A DNA stretch of 64,000 bases from Spongiihabitans sp965206355 (GCA_965206355.1 OZ242212.1:1-64000), one strand, 5' to 3'; shown: positions 46,010 through 56,076, counted from the first letter of the stretch. The notes: generated from the sequence alone by a model not told the origin. Translations and numbers: made by a program.

Positions 46010-48409
46010 CTATTGATCGTGCCAGTCCAACGCTTGTTCAAAGGCATGTGCAGCACGATAAATGGTAGACTCACGATAATGCTCTGCCACCAGCATCATG
46101 CCGATCGGCAACCCCTCGCTCATACCACAAGGCAAACTCATCGCCGGATTGCCAATCAAATTGAACACGCAAGTATTACCGACCATTTCAAACGCCCGCT
46201 GAATCGACAGATCAAGCGGAGCATCCGCTGGTGGCAGTGGTGGTGCTTTAATCGGTAAAGTTGGCATCAGTAACAAGTCATATTCGCTGAATACGCGCTG
46301 ATAATCACCGCGTAACTGACGGCTGAGATTCTGCGCCTTGCCGTAGAACCGACCGCGGTAATAAGTCTGAAAATATTCACCTAAAAACATACAGACTTTA
46401 AGGGAGTCGGATAACTCATCAGCACGCATGCGCCAACCAGCAAAATAATCGGCCAAATTGGGTTGATACAAGCCACGGTAATTGGTGCCGAGCGCGTTGC
46501 CGTGCATCATCAGGTCTTGTAGCCCTTCAACCGCAACAGCAGTCCAGTAAGCCGGACCTTGTAAGTGTCCAGAAACGGATACTTCGCTGATCTCGGCGCC
46601 CATAGAGCGAAATTTTTCCGCTGCACGACGCACCACAGCATCCACATCTTGTTCGCTCTCGGGACGCGCAAAAGCTTCGGTGAGAACACCTATTTTAAGC
46701 CCGCTGACCGACTGTTCCAGGGCACCGGTATAGCGGTCAGTGGGTGGGTCGTTTTGTCGCGGGTCAAGGCCGTCTGCACCTGCCAATACCTCCAGCAACA
46801 GCGCATTATCAGCGACGTTTGCGGTGATGGGACCGACGTGGTCAAGGGTCATCTCGATGGGAAAAACACCCGTATAGGGCACCAGTCCGTGGGTTGGCTT
46901 CATGCCATAGCAACCACAATTGCTGGATGGAATGCGAATTGACCCACCTTGGTCACCACCGATAGCCATATCCACTTCACCGGCGGCCACCAGCGCGGCA
47001 GAGCCGCTTGATGAACCACCCGCGCTATGACCGATTTTCCACGGGTTATGTACCGCACCAGTGGCGCTGGTGTGGCTACCACCAGACAAGCAAAGATATT
47101 CGCAAGTCGCCTTACCGCTGATAGTCGCACCCGCATCAAGCAAGCGCGTAACGATGGTCGCGTCAATGTCGGGAACATAACCTTCAAGCACCGATGCGCC
47201 GTTCATCATGGCCACTCCAGCCAGGCTAATGCTGTCTTTAAGCGCAATGCTTTTTCCTGCCAACACACCATCGGCAGCGCCCCTGACTTGACATTGAACA
47301 TACCAGGCATTGAGTGGGTTGTCTTGCGTTGCCGGACGAATACCCCCAGTGCGGGGATATTTCACCAGCGGCTGATAATCCGGTTGCGCGCTGATTAGGT
47401 CGTAAGCCTGCATGTAAGGTTCCATGACACGCTGATAATCTGCTAACTCGTTGTCGTTCATCGACATAGCGAACGACTTCGCCATGCCTTGCATTTGTTT
47501 TAGATTGGGACGTTTGATTGCCGTACTATTTTGGGGGTTGGCAATAGTATCTGGTGTCGCTGACGGCGCTAACTTGGTTGGATTTTTGAGCGAGGCAGGA
47601 GATGTATTATTGATGGTGGGGCGATCATTTTGTGCCACACCAAGATTAATGAAGTCAGCAAGAAAATCGGAGTTTTTGGCATCAACACCAGACACTTCAC
47701 CGTGAATTTCGCCATGTTCCAAAATCAGCACACGATCAGCCAGATTGCCAAGAAAATCAAAGTTTTGCTCAACCAGCAAGATGGTCAGACCACTCTCCTT
47801 ACGAATTCGTAACAATGTATCGCCAATCTCTTCAATGATGGACGGCTGAATACCTTCGGTTGGCTCATCCAGAAAAATCATAATTGGGTTTGACATCAAA
47901 CAACGTGCTATCGCCAGCAACTGTTTCTCACCACCTGAAAGATGATCGCCCTTGCGCTCAAGTAACGATGCAAGTCGTGGGAAATCATGGAGGATACGAT
48001 GTAGCGCATATTCTTCATCGTCGTTGCCAGAACATGCGAACAGCAGGTTCTCTTTAGTTGTTAGTTGCGGGTAAATGCCCCGACCCTGGGGAACGTAGCC
48101 GACACCCAGCAAGCTACGCTGGTATACCGGCAGGTGCGTGATGTCATGACCATCAAAGGTGACAGTGCCACTACTCACCGGGAGGTACCCCATCAAATGC
48201 TTGAGCAGGGTGGTTTTACCCATACCGTTATGCCCAAGCATGCCAACAATTTCAGATTCGCCAATATGCAGTGAAATATCGCGCAGCACCGGCACATTGC
48301 CATAACCACCACATAAATTATGAACATCAAGCAGCTTGCGGTCTGCTACGCGCGCGCTCGCCTCAACGACTGATGGGTTATTCATGTTGTTGTTTACGCC
48401 ATCGTTCAT
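46010..48409 (-). CDS. Fusion of UrtE/LivF-type ABC ATPase with an amidase-signature hydrolase
   Basis: One continuous 799-residue frame joins two complete enzymes. Residues about 15-245 are an ABC ATPase: GMLGHNGMGKTTLL, LSGGEKQLLAIARCLMSNP and MIFLDEPTEGIQPS, as in UrtE/LivF. A linker of about 65 residues rich in Asn, Pro, Thr and Ala follows. Residues about 310-795 are an amidase: catalytic Lys391 (ALKDSIS), the Ser466-468 cluster (AGGSSSGS) and Ser490 (GGSIRIPSS). The amidase part resembles nitrile-pathway amidases of Rhodococcus and Pseudomonas. The ATG at 48409 overlaps the previous ATPase stop by 4 bp (ATGA). The natural reading is amide import coupled to hydrolysis; cleavage into two proteins is possible. 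Confidence 0.88.
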   Translation of the reverse strand: MNDGVNNNMNNPSVVEASARVADRKLLDVHNLCGGYGNVPVLRDISLHIGESEIVGMLGHNGMGKTTLLKHLMGYLPVSSGTVTFDGHDITHLPVYQRSLLGVGYVPQGRGIYPQLTTKENLLFACSGNDDEEYALHRILHDFPRLASLLERKGDHLSGGEKQLLAIARCLMSNPIMIFLDEPTEGIQPSIIEEIGDTLLRIRKESGLTILLVEQNFDFLGNLADRVLILEHGEIHGEVSGVDAKNSDFLADFINLGVAQNDRPTINNTSPASLKNPTKLAPSATPDTIANPQNSTAIKRPNLKQMQGMAKSFAMSMNDNELADYQRVMEPYMQAYDLISAQPDYQPLVKYPRTGGIRPATQDNPLNAWYVQCQVRGAADGVLAGKSIALKDSISLAGVAMMNGASVLEGYVPDIDATIVTRLLDAGATISGKATCEYLCLSGGSHTSATGAVHNPWKIGHSAGGSSSGSAALVAAGEVDMAIGGDQGGSIRIPSSNCGCYGMKPTHGLVPYTGVFPIEMTLDHVGPITANVADNALLLEVLAGADGLDPRQNDPPTDRYTGALEQSVSGLKIGVLTEAFARPESEQDVDAVVRRAAEKFRSMGAEISEVSVSGHLQGPAYWTAVAVEGLQDLMMHGNALGTNYRGLYQPNLADYFAGWRMRADELSDSLKVCMFLGEYFQTYYRGRFYGKAQNLSRQLRGDYQRVFSEYDLLLMPTLPIKAPPLPPADAPLDLSIQRAFEMVGNTCVFNLIGNPAMSLPCGMSEGLPIGMMLVAEHYRESTIYRAAHAFEQALDWHDQ

Positions 48410-49122
48410 GCCGACCGCCCCAAATAAACATCGCGCACCACCGAATCTGCGAATACCGTATCGACATCGCCTTCGCACAGCACTTGCCCCTGATGCAGCA
48501 CGGTTATCTGTTCGGCAATCATACGCACAAAACGCATATCGTGTTCGACCACTATCACCGTCGCTGACCGATTAATTTCGCGAATAACATCGGCAATCAG
48601 ATCGATCTCATTGCTACTCATGCCTGCGGCAGGTTCGTCAAGCAAAACCAGCCACGGCTTCTGTGCCAGCACCACGGCAAATTCGACCAACTGACGCTGC
48701 CCATGCGCCAGCATATTGAGAGGCTTTGATGCCAGATTGGTAATAGAGAAGCGTGTCATCATTTGCTGAGCTATACGACTGGATTCGATAACATTGCATT
48801 TTCTACGCGCCGACAGCCAGATATTTTCACGCACTGTTAATCCATCCATGACGTTAGGAACCTGGGTTTTGATACCAATCCCGCGCCTCGCTATTTGATT
48901 TGGTTTAAGTGTGGTGCAATCCACACCACGCAGAAAAATTCGCCCTTCGCTGGGACTCAGGATGCCGGTCAGGCATTTGAAAAATGTGCTTTTACCGGCA
49001 CCATTAGGACCAATTAAACAACGCAACTGTCCTTCTTTTAGGCGGAAACGAACACGACTGAGTGCTGCCATCCCGCCGAAATGAACGCTTATGTCCTGGG
49101 CTTCAAGAACGGTACGCGCCAT
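48406..49122 (-). CDS. urtD: ABC transporter ATPase for urea/short-chain amides (UrtD-like)
   Basis: The 238-residue ATPase has CLIGPNGAGKSTFFKCLTG, the signature region LAHGQRQLVEFAVVLAQKPWLVLLDEPAAGMSS, and the switch His in IVVEHDM. It belongs to the LivG/UrtD branch that pairs with LivF/UrtE. It overlaps the permease gene by 1 bp and the ATPase-amidase fusion by 4 bp, so all are probably made from one message. The substrate class is inferred from the amidase and the FmdD/AmiC/UrtA-like binding protein. Confidence 0.82.
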   Translation of the reverse strand: MARTVLEAQDISVHFGGMAALSRVRFRLKEGQLRCLIGPNGAGKSTFFKCLTGILSPSEGRIFLRGVDCTTLKPNQIARRGIGIKTQVPNVMDGLTVRENIWLSARRKCNVIESSRIAQQMMTRFSITNLASKPLNMLAHGQRQLVEFAVVLAQKPWLVLLDEPAAGMSSNEIDLIADVIREINRSATVIVVEHDMRFVRMIAEQITVLHQGQVLCEGDVDTVFADSVVRDVYLGRSA

Positions 49123-50198
49123 CAGTTTTTGTGATCCGCATCGGTCTTGGCGTTGAGGTTGACATGATCATCATGCCGGTTGCGCTCGGTTAGCGTGCGC
49201 CGCTGTATTCGGTGACGATGACGCGTTAAGCGTCTCCCAAGCATTGATAGCCGGGGTAAAAAACCATGCGGCAGGCGCAATACAACCAGAATAAGCAACA
49301 AACCCATAATCAAGCTGTTATCAATGACGCTTTGTTGTCCAAGTAAAAATTTGAGCCAGCCAAGCGAGGCGGCGCCGATTACCGGGCCAATCAGGGTGCC
49401 CGCACCTCCAATAATGACCCAGATAATAATTTCAGCGGATTGTTTGAGACTGAACAAACCCGGCGTAACAATCTCTGACCAGTTGGCAAACAATGCCCCT
49501 GCCAGCCCGGCTATGCCACCACCGAATGCAAACAGCACGGTTTTAAAACCATATGTATCGTAGCCTAACAGTTGCATACGAGTTTCATTTTCGCGGATAC
49601 CAATGACGATACGACCAAAACTGCTGGACAACAGCAAACGACAACCAATCAGACAAAACAACAACAGCAAGAAGCAAAAATAATACAGACCAGCATCAAT
49701 CAACCAAACCTGTTGATTCCAGGGCAGATGCAAGGTTGGAAAACCGGGGATGCCATTGAAACCACCGAGTCGTGCTGTGCCGATGACCCACTCCTGCCCG
49801 GCAGTAGCGTTCATAAACTTGAACAAAATCAGGGTTACAACCAGCGTTACTACGGAGAGGTACACATCGCCGAGACGACCGTAAAACATCAATGCCCCCA
49901 ATACCCCAGCGAATAGTGCCGGAATAGCAATAGCAAGAAAAAAAGCCAGCCAAACGGCATTAAAATTGATAGCGACGATGGCAAACGTATAGGCCCCAAT
50001 GCCAAAAAAAGCCGCCTGTCCGAAGCATAAAATACCACCATACCCCCAGATCAAACCGAGGCTTAGCGCAAGAACCCCGTAAACCGCGAGCAAGGTCAGC
50101 GTGTAATAGTCCGCAATCAAGGGCAAAATCGCCATAATCACCAAGCCGATGATGGAGCCGATAGCAAGATTACTGGTATTTTGTCGTAGAGGTCGCAT
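49122..50198 (-). CDS. urtC: Branched-chain/urea-type ABC permease (UrtC/LivM-like)
   Basis: The 358-residue permease has about ten helices and the LivM-type strings GLIWGYGGILCFGQAAFFGIGAY (near 45-68) and FLLLLFCLIGCRLLLSSSFGRIVIGIRENE in part. A basic, His-rich tail follows the last helix (after about residue 320) and is likely cytoplasmic. It lies between the UrtB-like permease (19 bp upstream) and the UrtD-like ATPase (1-bp overlap). Confidence 0.82.
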   Translation of the reverse strand: MRPLRQNTSNLAIGSIIGLVIMAILPLIADYYTLTLLAVYGVLALSLGLIWGYGGILCFGQAAFFGIGAYTFAIVAINFNAVWLAFFLAIAIPALFAGVLGALMFYGRLGDVYLSVVTLVVTLILFKFMNATAGQEWVIGTARLGGFNGIPGFPTLHLPWNQQVWLIDAGLYYFCFLLLLFCLIGCRLLLSSSFGRIVIGIRENETRMQLLGYDTYGFKTVLFAFGGGIAGLAGALFANWSEIVTPGLFSLKQSAEIIIWVIIGGAGTLIGPVIGAASLGWLKFLLGQQSVIDNSLIMGLLLILVVLRLPHGFLPRLSMLGRRLTRHRHRIQRRTLTERNRHDDHVNLNAKTDADHKN

Positions 50199-50217
50199 AC
50201 CTTGTTAGATCATATAC

Positions 50218-51087
50218 TCAAATACGGTTCTTGAAATACTTGCCAGAAATTCCCGAAGGCAGTATTCGCAGAATGATTAGTGCAACCGCCAGCAACGCCA
50301 ACTCACCAGCAATCGGGGTAATCAACGTGGTAAAAACCTGTGAAATAGCACCAAACAATCCAGCGCTGGCAAGTAATCCGGAAACGACTGAGGAACCACC
50401 CGCAATAACGGTGATGAAAGCCTTGCCAATATAATTGGCGCCACTACCCGGCGCGACCGCCACCAACGGTGCCAGCACACCACCAGCCAACCCGGTCAAT
50501 GCCGAACCGCAGGCGAATGTCATCATATAAACGCGGGAACTATTAACACCGAAGGCAACAGACATCTCGACATTTTGCATGGTGCCTCGCGCAACCAGCC
50601 CGAAACGGGTATGGCTTAACACCAGCCAAATCGCAAACACTTGCACCGCTGCCAGTAAAATCAGCAATAAGATGTAACCGCTGACTCGGTACGAACCAAC
50701 GCCGAAGCTACCGACCGGCAAGGGGATGCCAGTGGTGGTGGTGCCAAAGATCATCGTCATGCCGCCGATCATGACCAGACTCAAACCCCAGGTCGCCAGC
50801 ATGGTGTTAATCAAACGACCATACAAGACCCGAATAATTAGTCGCTCGACAATAATGCCGAACACTCCCACCACCACAGGAGCCACCACCAGCATGGACA
50901 ACCAGATATTCAATCCGAGACTGTGTGCGGTAATGGTGGCGTAGCCACCAAGTACCAAAAACTCGCCATGCGCCAGATTGATGACCCGCATCATACCGAA
51001 TATAATGGCAAGACCGGCACTAATCAGCACCAGCACTGCCACCGAGTACAGCACATCCAGTATGGAAACTGTGAGCTGTGGTAGCAC
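50218..51087 (-). CDS. urtB: Branched-chain/urea-type ABC permease (UrtB/LivH-like)
   Basis: The 289-residue permease has about eight helices. It shows FGMMRVINLAHGEFLVLGGY near the N-terminus and FALVARGTMQN-like RFGLVARGTMQNVEMSVAFGV further on, typical of LivH/UrtB. It forms the inner-membrane pore with the UrtC-like protein. It follows the binding-protein gene by 22 bp. Confidence 0.82.
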   Translation of the reverse strand: MLPQLTVSILDVLYSVAVLVLISAGLAIIFGMMRVINLAHGEFLVLGGYATITAHSLGLNIWLSMLVVAPVVVGVFGIIVERLIIRVLYGRLINTMLATWGLSLVMIGGMTMIFGTTTTGIPLPVGSFGVGSYRVSGYILLLILLAAVQVFAIWLVLSHTRFGLVARGTMQNVEMSVAFGVNSSRVYMMTFACGSALTGLAGGVLAPLVAVAPGSGANYIGKAFITVIAGGSSVVSGLLASAGLFGAISQVFTTLITPIAGELALLAVALIILRILPSGISGKYFKNRI

Positions 51088-51109
51088 GACGTTACCAGCT
51101 TGCCATTAC

Positions 51110-52330
51110 TTATACGCCGATTTCGTACTGCTGATTATCGTCGGGATTTTTCTCCAGATTGCAGACCCCTTGGGTATCCACCGGCTGACGTTGCGAATAG
51201 CTCTTGACCACATTGAATACTTGGTTTTGTAGTTCCATCAGATGCACATCAAGTGCCGCATGGTGCGTAGCTGGATCAATGGTAACCCGACCCGAAGGAC
51301 CAACAATCTGGATACCCGATTCGATGACCGTGGTCAAGGGAGCGCGTTCAATGGAGTTCGCTTTATTCGCCGCCGCCGCCCACAATTTGATGCCCTGATA
51401 GTGAGATACCGCGATTTCGTGAATGTCGTCGGTGTCGCCATACATTGCATTCCAACTGTCGAGGAAAGCACGGTTTTCTGGGGTACCGCCGGATTTGGCG
51501 TAGTTATACGCCACGAGAATACCGTTACCTTCCTCGGCGGTCAGCACAACGTGTTCATTGCCAACACCAAGGGTGGTTGATGCCATCGGGATGCGGGAGT
51601 TCATGCCGGTCGCTGCCCACTGACGATAAAATGACAGGTGCGCGCCACCGACCAGCACCGAAATCAGCATATCTGGCGCGACCCGCTGGATTTTGGTAAT
51701 GGTTGAGCCAAAGTCCGATACGTCCAAAGGAAAAAAATCGATTTGCACTGCTTCGGCGCCGTTTTGCTCAAGGTAATGTTGCACCCATTTGGCGGTGATT
51801 TGCCCGTAGTTGTAATCTGCCGCAAGGATGTAAGCTTTCGTGCCCCAGCGTTTGATCGCCTCGGGAATCAGCACCTCGACTTGTTGTGCCGGTGTGATCC
51901 CAGTGCAGAATATATTACGATCGCATACGCCACCTTCATACAGGACGTTATAAAAATAGGGGATTTTGTTCTTACGCAGAATTTGACGAATTGCCTCACG
52001 GGAGGCGGATAAAATGCCACCATGAACCACATCAACCTTATCCTTTCGTGCCAGAGTTTGGCTATATTGGGTATAAAGTGCCATATCAGATTGGGTGTCA
52101 TAGTCGATAATTTCGACCTGGCGCCCGTTGACGCCACCACTGGCATTGATTTCTTCAACCGCAAGGCGTTCAGCAAGTGCCATGGGTTTGCCATATGCTT
52201 CAAATGCCCCTGATCGATCAAGCAATGAACCGAGTTTAATGTTGCTGGCGGCACTGGCCCAACGTGGTAACACACTCATGGCACCGAAAATCGCTGTGGA
52301 TTGTACAAATTGTCGTCTAGTTTGTTTCAT
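51110..52330 (-). CDS. urtA: Tat-exported substrate-binding protein for urea/short-chain amides
   Basis: The 406-residue protein starts with a twin-arginine signal (QTRRQFVQSTAIFGAMS; Arg5-Arg6), so it is folded before export. The mature part is a type 1 periplasmic binding protein of the AmiC/FmdD/UrtA branch: KLGSLLDRSGAFEAYGKPM, PYFYNVLYEGGVCDRNIFCTG in part, and YILAADYNYGQITAKW. It is the first gene of a five-gene minus-strand operon with two permeases, one ATPase and the ATPase-amidase fusion. Choice between urea and simple amides cannot be made from sequence; the fused amidase favours amides. Confidence 0.82.
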   Translation of the reverse strand: MKQTRRQFVQSTAIFGAMSVLPRWASAASNIKLGSLLDRSGAFEAYGKPMALAERLAVEEINASGGVNGRQVEIIDYDTQSDMALYTQYSQTLARKDKVDVVHGGILSASREAIRQILRKNKIPYFYNVLYEGGVCDRNIFCTGITPAQQVEVLIPEAIKRWGTKAYILAADYNYGQITAKWVQHYLEQNGAEAVQIDFFPLDVSDFGSTITKIQRVAPDMLISVLVGGAHLSFYRQWAATGMNSRIPMASTTLGVGNEHVVLTAEEGNGILVAYNYAKSGGTPENRAFLDSWNAMYGDTDDIHEIAVSHYQGIKLWAAAANKANSIERAPLTTVIESGIQIVGPSGRVTIDPATHHAALDVHLMELQNQVFNVVKSYSQRQPVDTQGVCNLEKNPDDNQQYEIGV

Positions 52331-52410
52331 TGGAATGACTCCTGATGGTAGTTAAAATATAAAATCCAGCACTATATTAACAATGCCGAAAATGACATTC
52401 AAAATTTGCT

Positions 52411-54114
52411 TCAAATATCTTTTCCTGAGATGTTATTCGCATCTGTTTGGGTTTCGGTTGCGGACATTTTGGTATCATTCTCTCTGCTATTTTTTCTGTT
52501 CTTTTCGTTGGCAACAGTCGGCTTGCTGGCAGATGAACGGACACGACTGATAGCATCCGAAGCACGGGTTGCCAGACCACTATCAACATCAACACCGATT
52601 TCCTCGCCGAGTTTTTTCAGCGCCGGGAGTTGCACCGACATGGCGAGGATGGATTGCATCGCCTCGGTGATCGGTGAAGGAGGGTAATCGCCGCCTTGCC
52701 CTGCGCCGAACAAGCCGGCGCCACCGAGGTGGTTGATGCGGATGCTTTCGATTTTTTCGAGCGGCTTACTCATTTTCTCGGCAACCTCAGGCAACACGCC
52801 GATTTTTTGTTGCTCAAGTTTCATCCGAATCACTTTTTCATCCATCCTGTTTTCAGCGGCAATGACAGCGCTACGGCCATCGGCATTGGCATTCATGCGC
52901 ACGGTGGTGGCTCGTGCCTGTAAAGCTGCGGCTTTGGCTTCAGCATCCGCTTTCTCGATCAGGTTAGCGGCGGCGCTGCGGCAGGCAATGGCTTCGACGT
53001 CATGTTGTTCCTGGGCGCGCAGGGTCGCCTGTTCCAGCTTACGTTGCGCGCTCAGGCGCTCTTTTTCCGCCAGAACCTTGTTCTCGGCGCGAATCACTTC
53101 GCCACGGCTGATCTCTAGTGCGGCATCCGTTTTGATTTCGGCGGCGCGTTTTTTCGACAATGCCATATGGCTGTCTATTTTTGCGGCTTCGGCTTCCTGG
53201 AGGCTGGCAATTTCGCATTGTCGCAGAGCCAGGTCGCGCCCAATCTCGGCCTCGCGCACCCCCTGCTCACGCTGCAGTCGCGCTTCGGCACTGCGGCGTT
53301 CTTCCTGCTCAGTGATTGCCACCGACCTGGCTTCGCTTTCTGCTTTGAGCTTGCTGACGGTCTCGCTTAATCTTATCTCGGCTTCTTGTTGCTGACGCTC
53401 AAATTCAACCCGATCAAGGGTTTGCGCAAGCGTGGTTGCACGAATAGCGATTTCGGCATTAGCTTCGATTGTAGCCCGCCGCTTGCGGTTCTCTGAAACA
53501 ATCTCAGCAACCTGGCGCATGCCTTGAACGTGTAGCGCATTGTTGTCGTCGAGAACTGAAAGCAAGCCCTGATCGAATCGAATCAATGCCACACTTCCGA
53601 GCAACAAGCCAACTGCCTCGACGCTGTTGTCCAACCGCTGATGTATCGCAGTCGCCAGATTTGCCCGATTGTGATGAAGGTCGGTCAGCGCGTGCTGGGA
53701 AATTTCTGCCTGCATGGCATCAATGAAACGCCCCTGAAAAAGGGCGAGCAGATCATCGCTGTTCAGGTTCATCGCCCCGATCATGTGGGCAGCTCGCTGA
53801 ACACCTTCAATATCAGGTCGAACCCGCAACACAAATTCCATCACCAGATCAACCGGAATATGATCACCCGTCATCAACATGCGCTCGCCATCACAACCGA
53901 TCGACAGGACAATCCCACTGGTCGAGATGCGTTCAGTGCTATGTAGAAACGGCAATGACAAACAGCCACCGTCCAACACCACCCGTTGTTTTCCGAACCC
54001 AGTGCGTATCAGCGCAAAGCCGTGTCCGGCTTTTTGAAAATAAGCATTCAAAACAGCAATCAGCACTGCCAAAACAACCAGCAATATAAATCCAAAAATA
54101 ATCATGTCAGACAT
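52411..54114 (-). CDS. Flotillin-like membrane scaffold protein (YqiK type)
   Basis: The 567-residue protein has an N-terminal membrane helix (about 5-23), an SPFH/flotillin domain (about 28-200: GFALIRTGFGKQRVVLDGG, VDLVMEFVLRV), then a long Ala/Glu/Arg-rich coiled coil (about 205-430) and a polar tail. Flotillins form oligomeric scaffolds in ordered membrane patches. An NfeD-type partner gene, usual beside such genes, is absent. The gene is alone on the minus strand, 80 bp upstream of the urtA start side. Confidence 0.82.
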   Translation of the reverse strand: MSDMIIFGFILLVVLAVLIAVLNAYFQKAGHGFALIRTGFGKQRVVLDGGCLSLPFLHSTERISTSGIVLSIGCDGERMLMTGDHIPVDLVMEFVLRVRPDIEGVQRAAHMIGAMNLNSDDLLALFQGRFIDAMQAEISQHALTDLHHNRANLATAIHQRLDNSVEAVGLLLGSVALIRFDQGLLSVLDDNNALHVQGMRQVAEIVSENRKRRATIEANAEIAIRATTLAQTLDRVEFERQQQEAEIRLSETVSKLKAESEARSVAITEQEERRSAEARLQREQGVREAEIGRDLALRQCEIASLQEAEAAKIDSHMALSKKRAAEIKTDAALEISRGEVIRAENKVLAEKERLSAQRKLEQATLRAQEQHDVEAIACRSAAANLIEKADAEAKAAALQARATTVRMNANADGRSAVIAAENRMDEKVIRMKLEQQKIGVLPEVAEKMSKPLEKIESIRINHLGGAGLFGAGQGGDYPPSPITEAMQSILAMSVQLPALKKLGEEIGVDVDSGLATRASDAISRVRSSASKPTVANEKNRKNSRENDTKMSATETQTDANNISGKDI

Positions 54115-54193
54115 TATGAAGTGAATAATATTAATTAATATCAGGGATTCACAGTATAGCGTAAACTATGAATATTAGGATTCCGACTAACTC

Positions 54194-55147
54194 TTACGGA
54201 CCTGGTGAGAATTTACCATTCTTAAAACATCCCTGAATGAGTTGGTGATTAACACCAAACCCACAAAGGAGCGTGCGGATGATGTAGAGTGCGCCAACAT
54301 CAAAAAAAGCACCCCAGCTGCCATCGCCTGCGCCAATTAAATAGAAAATTTGCACCTGCTCGTCAGTGAACCCAAGCCCTCCGAAATAGCCGGGGTTTGA
54401 TGGGTCATAGTTACTGATAACAGGCAATCGAGCCATTTGTCGGAAATTTAGATTTGAATAATGGTTAGCAATATCTTGCCACAGATTAACCCACGAATCA
54501 TCGTCCCTCACATATGCCGACGATAATGTCTCTTTGGTCATGTTTGCGAAAGTGCTCCAACCTTTATAGATATTCTCTAACACCTCAGTGGGCGGAGGGG
54601 TTCCGCCGCCCTCCCAAATAATTGTTTTGGGCTCTGGCAACGGTGTTGTAGTATCTGGACCTAATCCATCGTGGACATAAATACCCGTTTTCGACAGACC
54701 GGGGTCCGGAAAATGCTGAGTTGTAATTCCATATGACTCCGCATAAAACCCCATTGCTGAATTTGGCGTCTGTGGATCCGGAAAAAATGGGATGCGCATT
54801 GCACCAAGCTCAAAGACGGAATTCGGTGCGGACACTTGGGAAACATTTGTTAGTTCAACCGAATAATCTCGCCCACCAATCCGATCAGTAGCCTCAAAAA
54901 TATCAATACTGGTATAACCGCTGCGAAACAACTCTCGGGCTGCTGTCAATCCTGCCACACCCGCACCGATGATGGCAATTCCAGGTGGGACTCCTACTGC
55001 TTTGCCTATGGATGTTGATTTAGCGCTATCCAGAAGCCGGTGAAAGTTAAAGTTCATGTCAGTCGAATTGGAGCATCCAAACCGCCATGGGTTCTGGTTT
55101 GGAATGTACTTATCAAAATCACTTTTTAGTGTGCTAAATGACGGCAT
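54194..55147 (-). pseudogene. Flavin amine oxidase, C-terminally truncated
   Basis: The 317-residue frame has the FAD fold IAIIGAGVAGLTAARELF (about 55-72), IFEATDRIGGRDYS and FELGAMRIPFFPDP, all from the flavin monoamine/L-amino-acid oxidase group. Family members run to 500-700 residues and end with a second FAD-contacting region, which is missing here; the frame stops after NGKFSPGP. No continuation is seen in other frames. It may be a decayed gene or a short variant. Miniature element copy 3 lies 35 bp upstream of the start. Confidence 0.6.
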
Positions 55148-55181
55148 ACTCTGCTCCCACTGAATGATTACTTATATTATT

Positions 55182-55320
55182 GAGACCTTTGCACGAAAAC
55201 CATTTCACCTCCATGCTACGTTAAAAACGTACTCAATCGGTCATTTATAAGCATAAACTCCCTCATTCCATGCGTTTTTGCCTGGCCTGAAAGCGAAATC
55301 ATCTTCCGTGCAAAGGTCTC
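55182..55320. mobile_element. Miniature inverted-repeat element, copy 3 (139 bp)
   Basis: It has the same 14-bp terminal repeats and internal sequence as copies 1 and 2, differing at a handful of positions. Flanks TTATT and ATACT are not a clean 5-bp duplication, suggesting an older insertion or later change. It lies between the truncated oxidase gene and the decayed transposase. Confidence 0.88.
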
Positions 55321-55465
55321 ATACTACATCATGTTTACGTTAACGTCAAGATAATGTTACGAGTAAATTATCTATTCTATTAATTAGTACGTAACCTGTC
55401 TGGTTTATGCTCCCGATTTTGGGGGCACTTATGAACCAGGCAGGATTTACGAGCGGTTAAAACAG

Positions 55466-55798
55466 ATGAGATTTAAAGGAGCTTATGACGGTTATCAATG
55501 CATTTGATTGACACCAAGTAAGGTGGCTGTATTACTTGGGGTTTGTGATCGTAGTTTTCGCAAGTATATGTGTCGCTACGAGGAGTCAGGCATGGATGAG
55601 CTGTTAGATCAACGGCTCAACGCGCCTTCACATTGGCGTGCACCAGTGGATTGAGGGCATATACTGGGATTTAATCATTACCATGGATGATGCCACCAAA
55701 GAACATTATTCAATGTTCTTTGGTGAGGAGAAAGGAAAATACTCAATCACCTGGATGGCACTCTCTCCATTTATCATGGTCCGCGCCAGTTAGGGTGA
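55466..55798 (+). pseudogene. Decayed ISNCY/IS1202-type transposase
   Basis: Pieces of one transposase appear in different frames. KVAVLLGVCDRSFRKYMCRYEE-like residues start near 55518 (the N-terminal DNA-binding part). VHQWIEGIYWDLIITMDDATKEHYSMFFGEE (cited in parts) begins the integrase core. HLDGTLSIYHGPRQLG, the typical C-terminal end, finishes at 55798. Stops and frameshifts lie between them, and the middle of the catalytic core is deleted. It is non-functional. Confidence 0.75.
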
Positions 55799-56076
55799 TA
55801 TACGGCTGAGGACAAATTAATTTGTTCTGACAAAGCAAACGGGGGACAAGCGCTGGGCAATACCTGAACGGTTGTTCTCAAAAAAACCTCAAACCGGGTT
55901 AAACACAGTCAAATATTGGCAGTCAAAGCAGACGAAGTGTACTATACTAATCTGACATCATTATCACAGGTAGCCGTTGCCGGGCAGGCGCAGAGAAACA
56001 CATTCTGCCCGATGCCCACTGGTAGAATCCGTCTCTTTCTTAAAATTCACATTTCAAACAAATAACATATTATTTT

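Noticed and set aside
52733..53395. A 220-codon plus-strand frame rich in Ser, Ala and Arg
   Set aside because: It is antisense to the coiled-coil part of the flotillin gene; the GC-biased Ala/Glu/Arg codons keep the opposite frame open.
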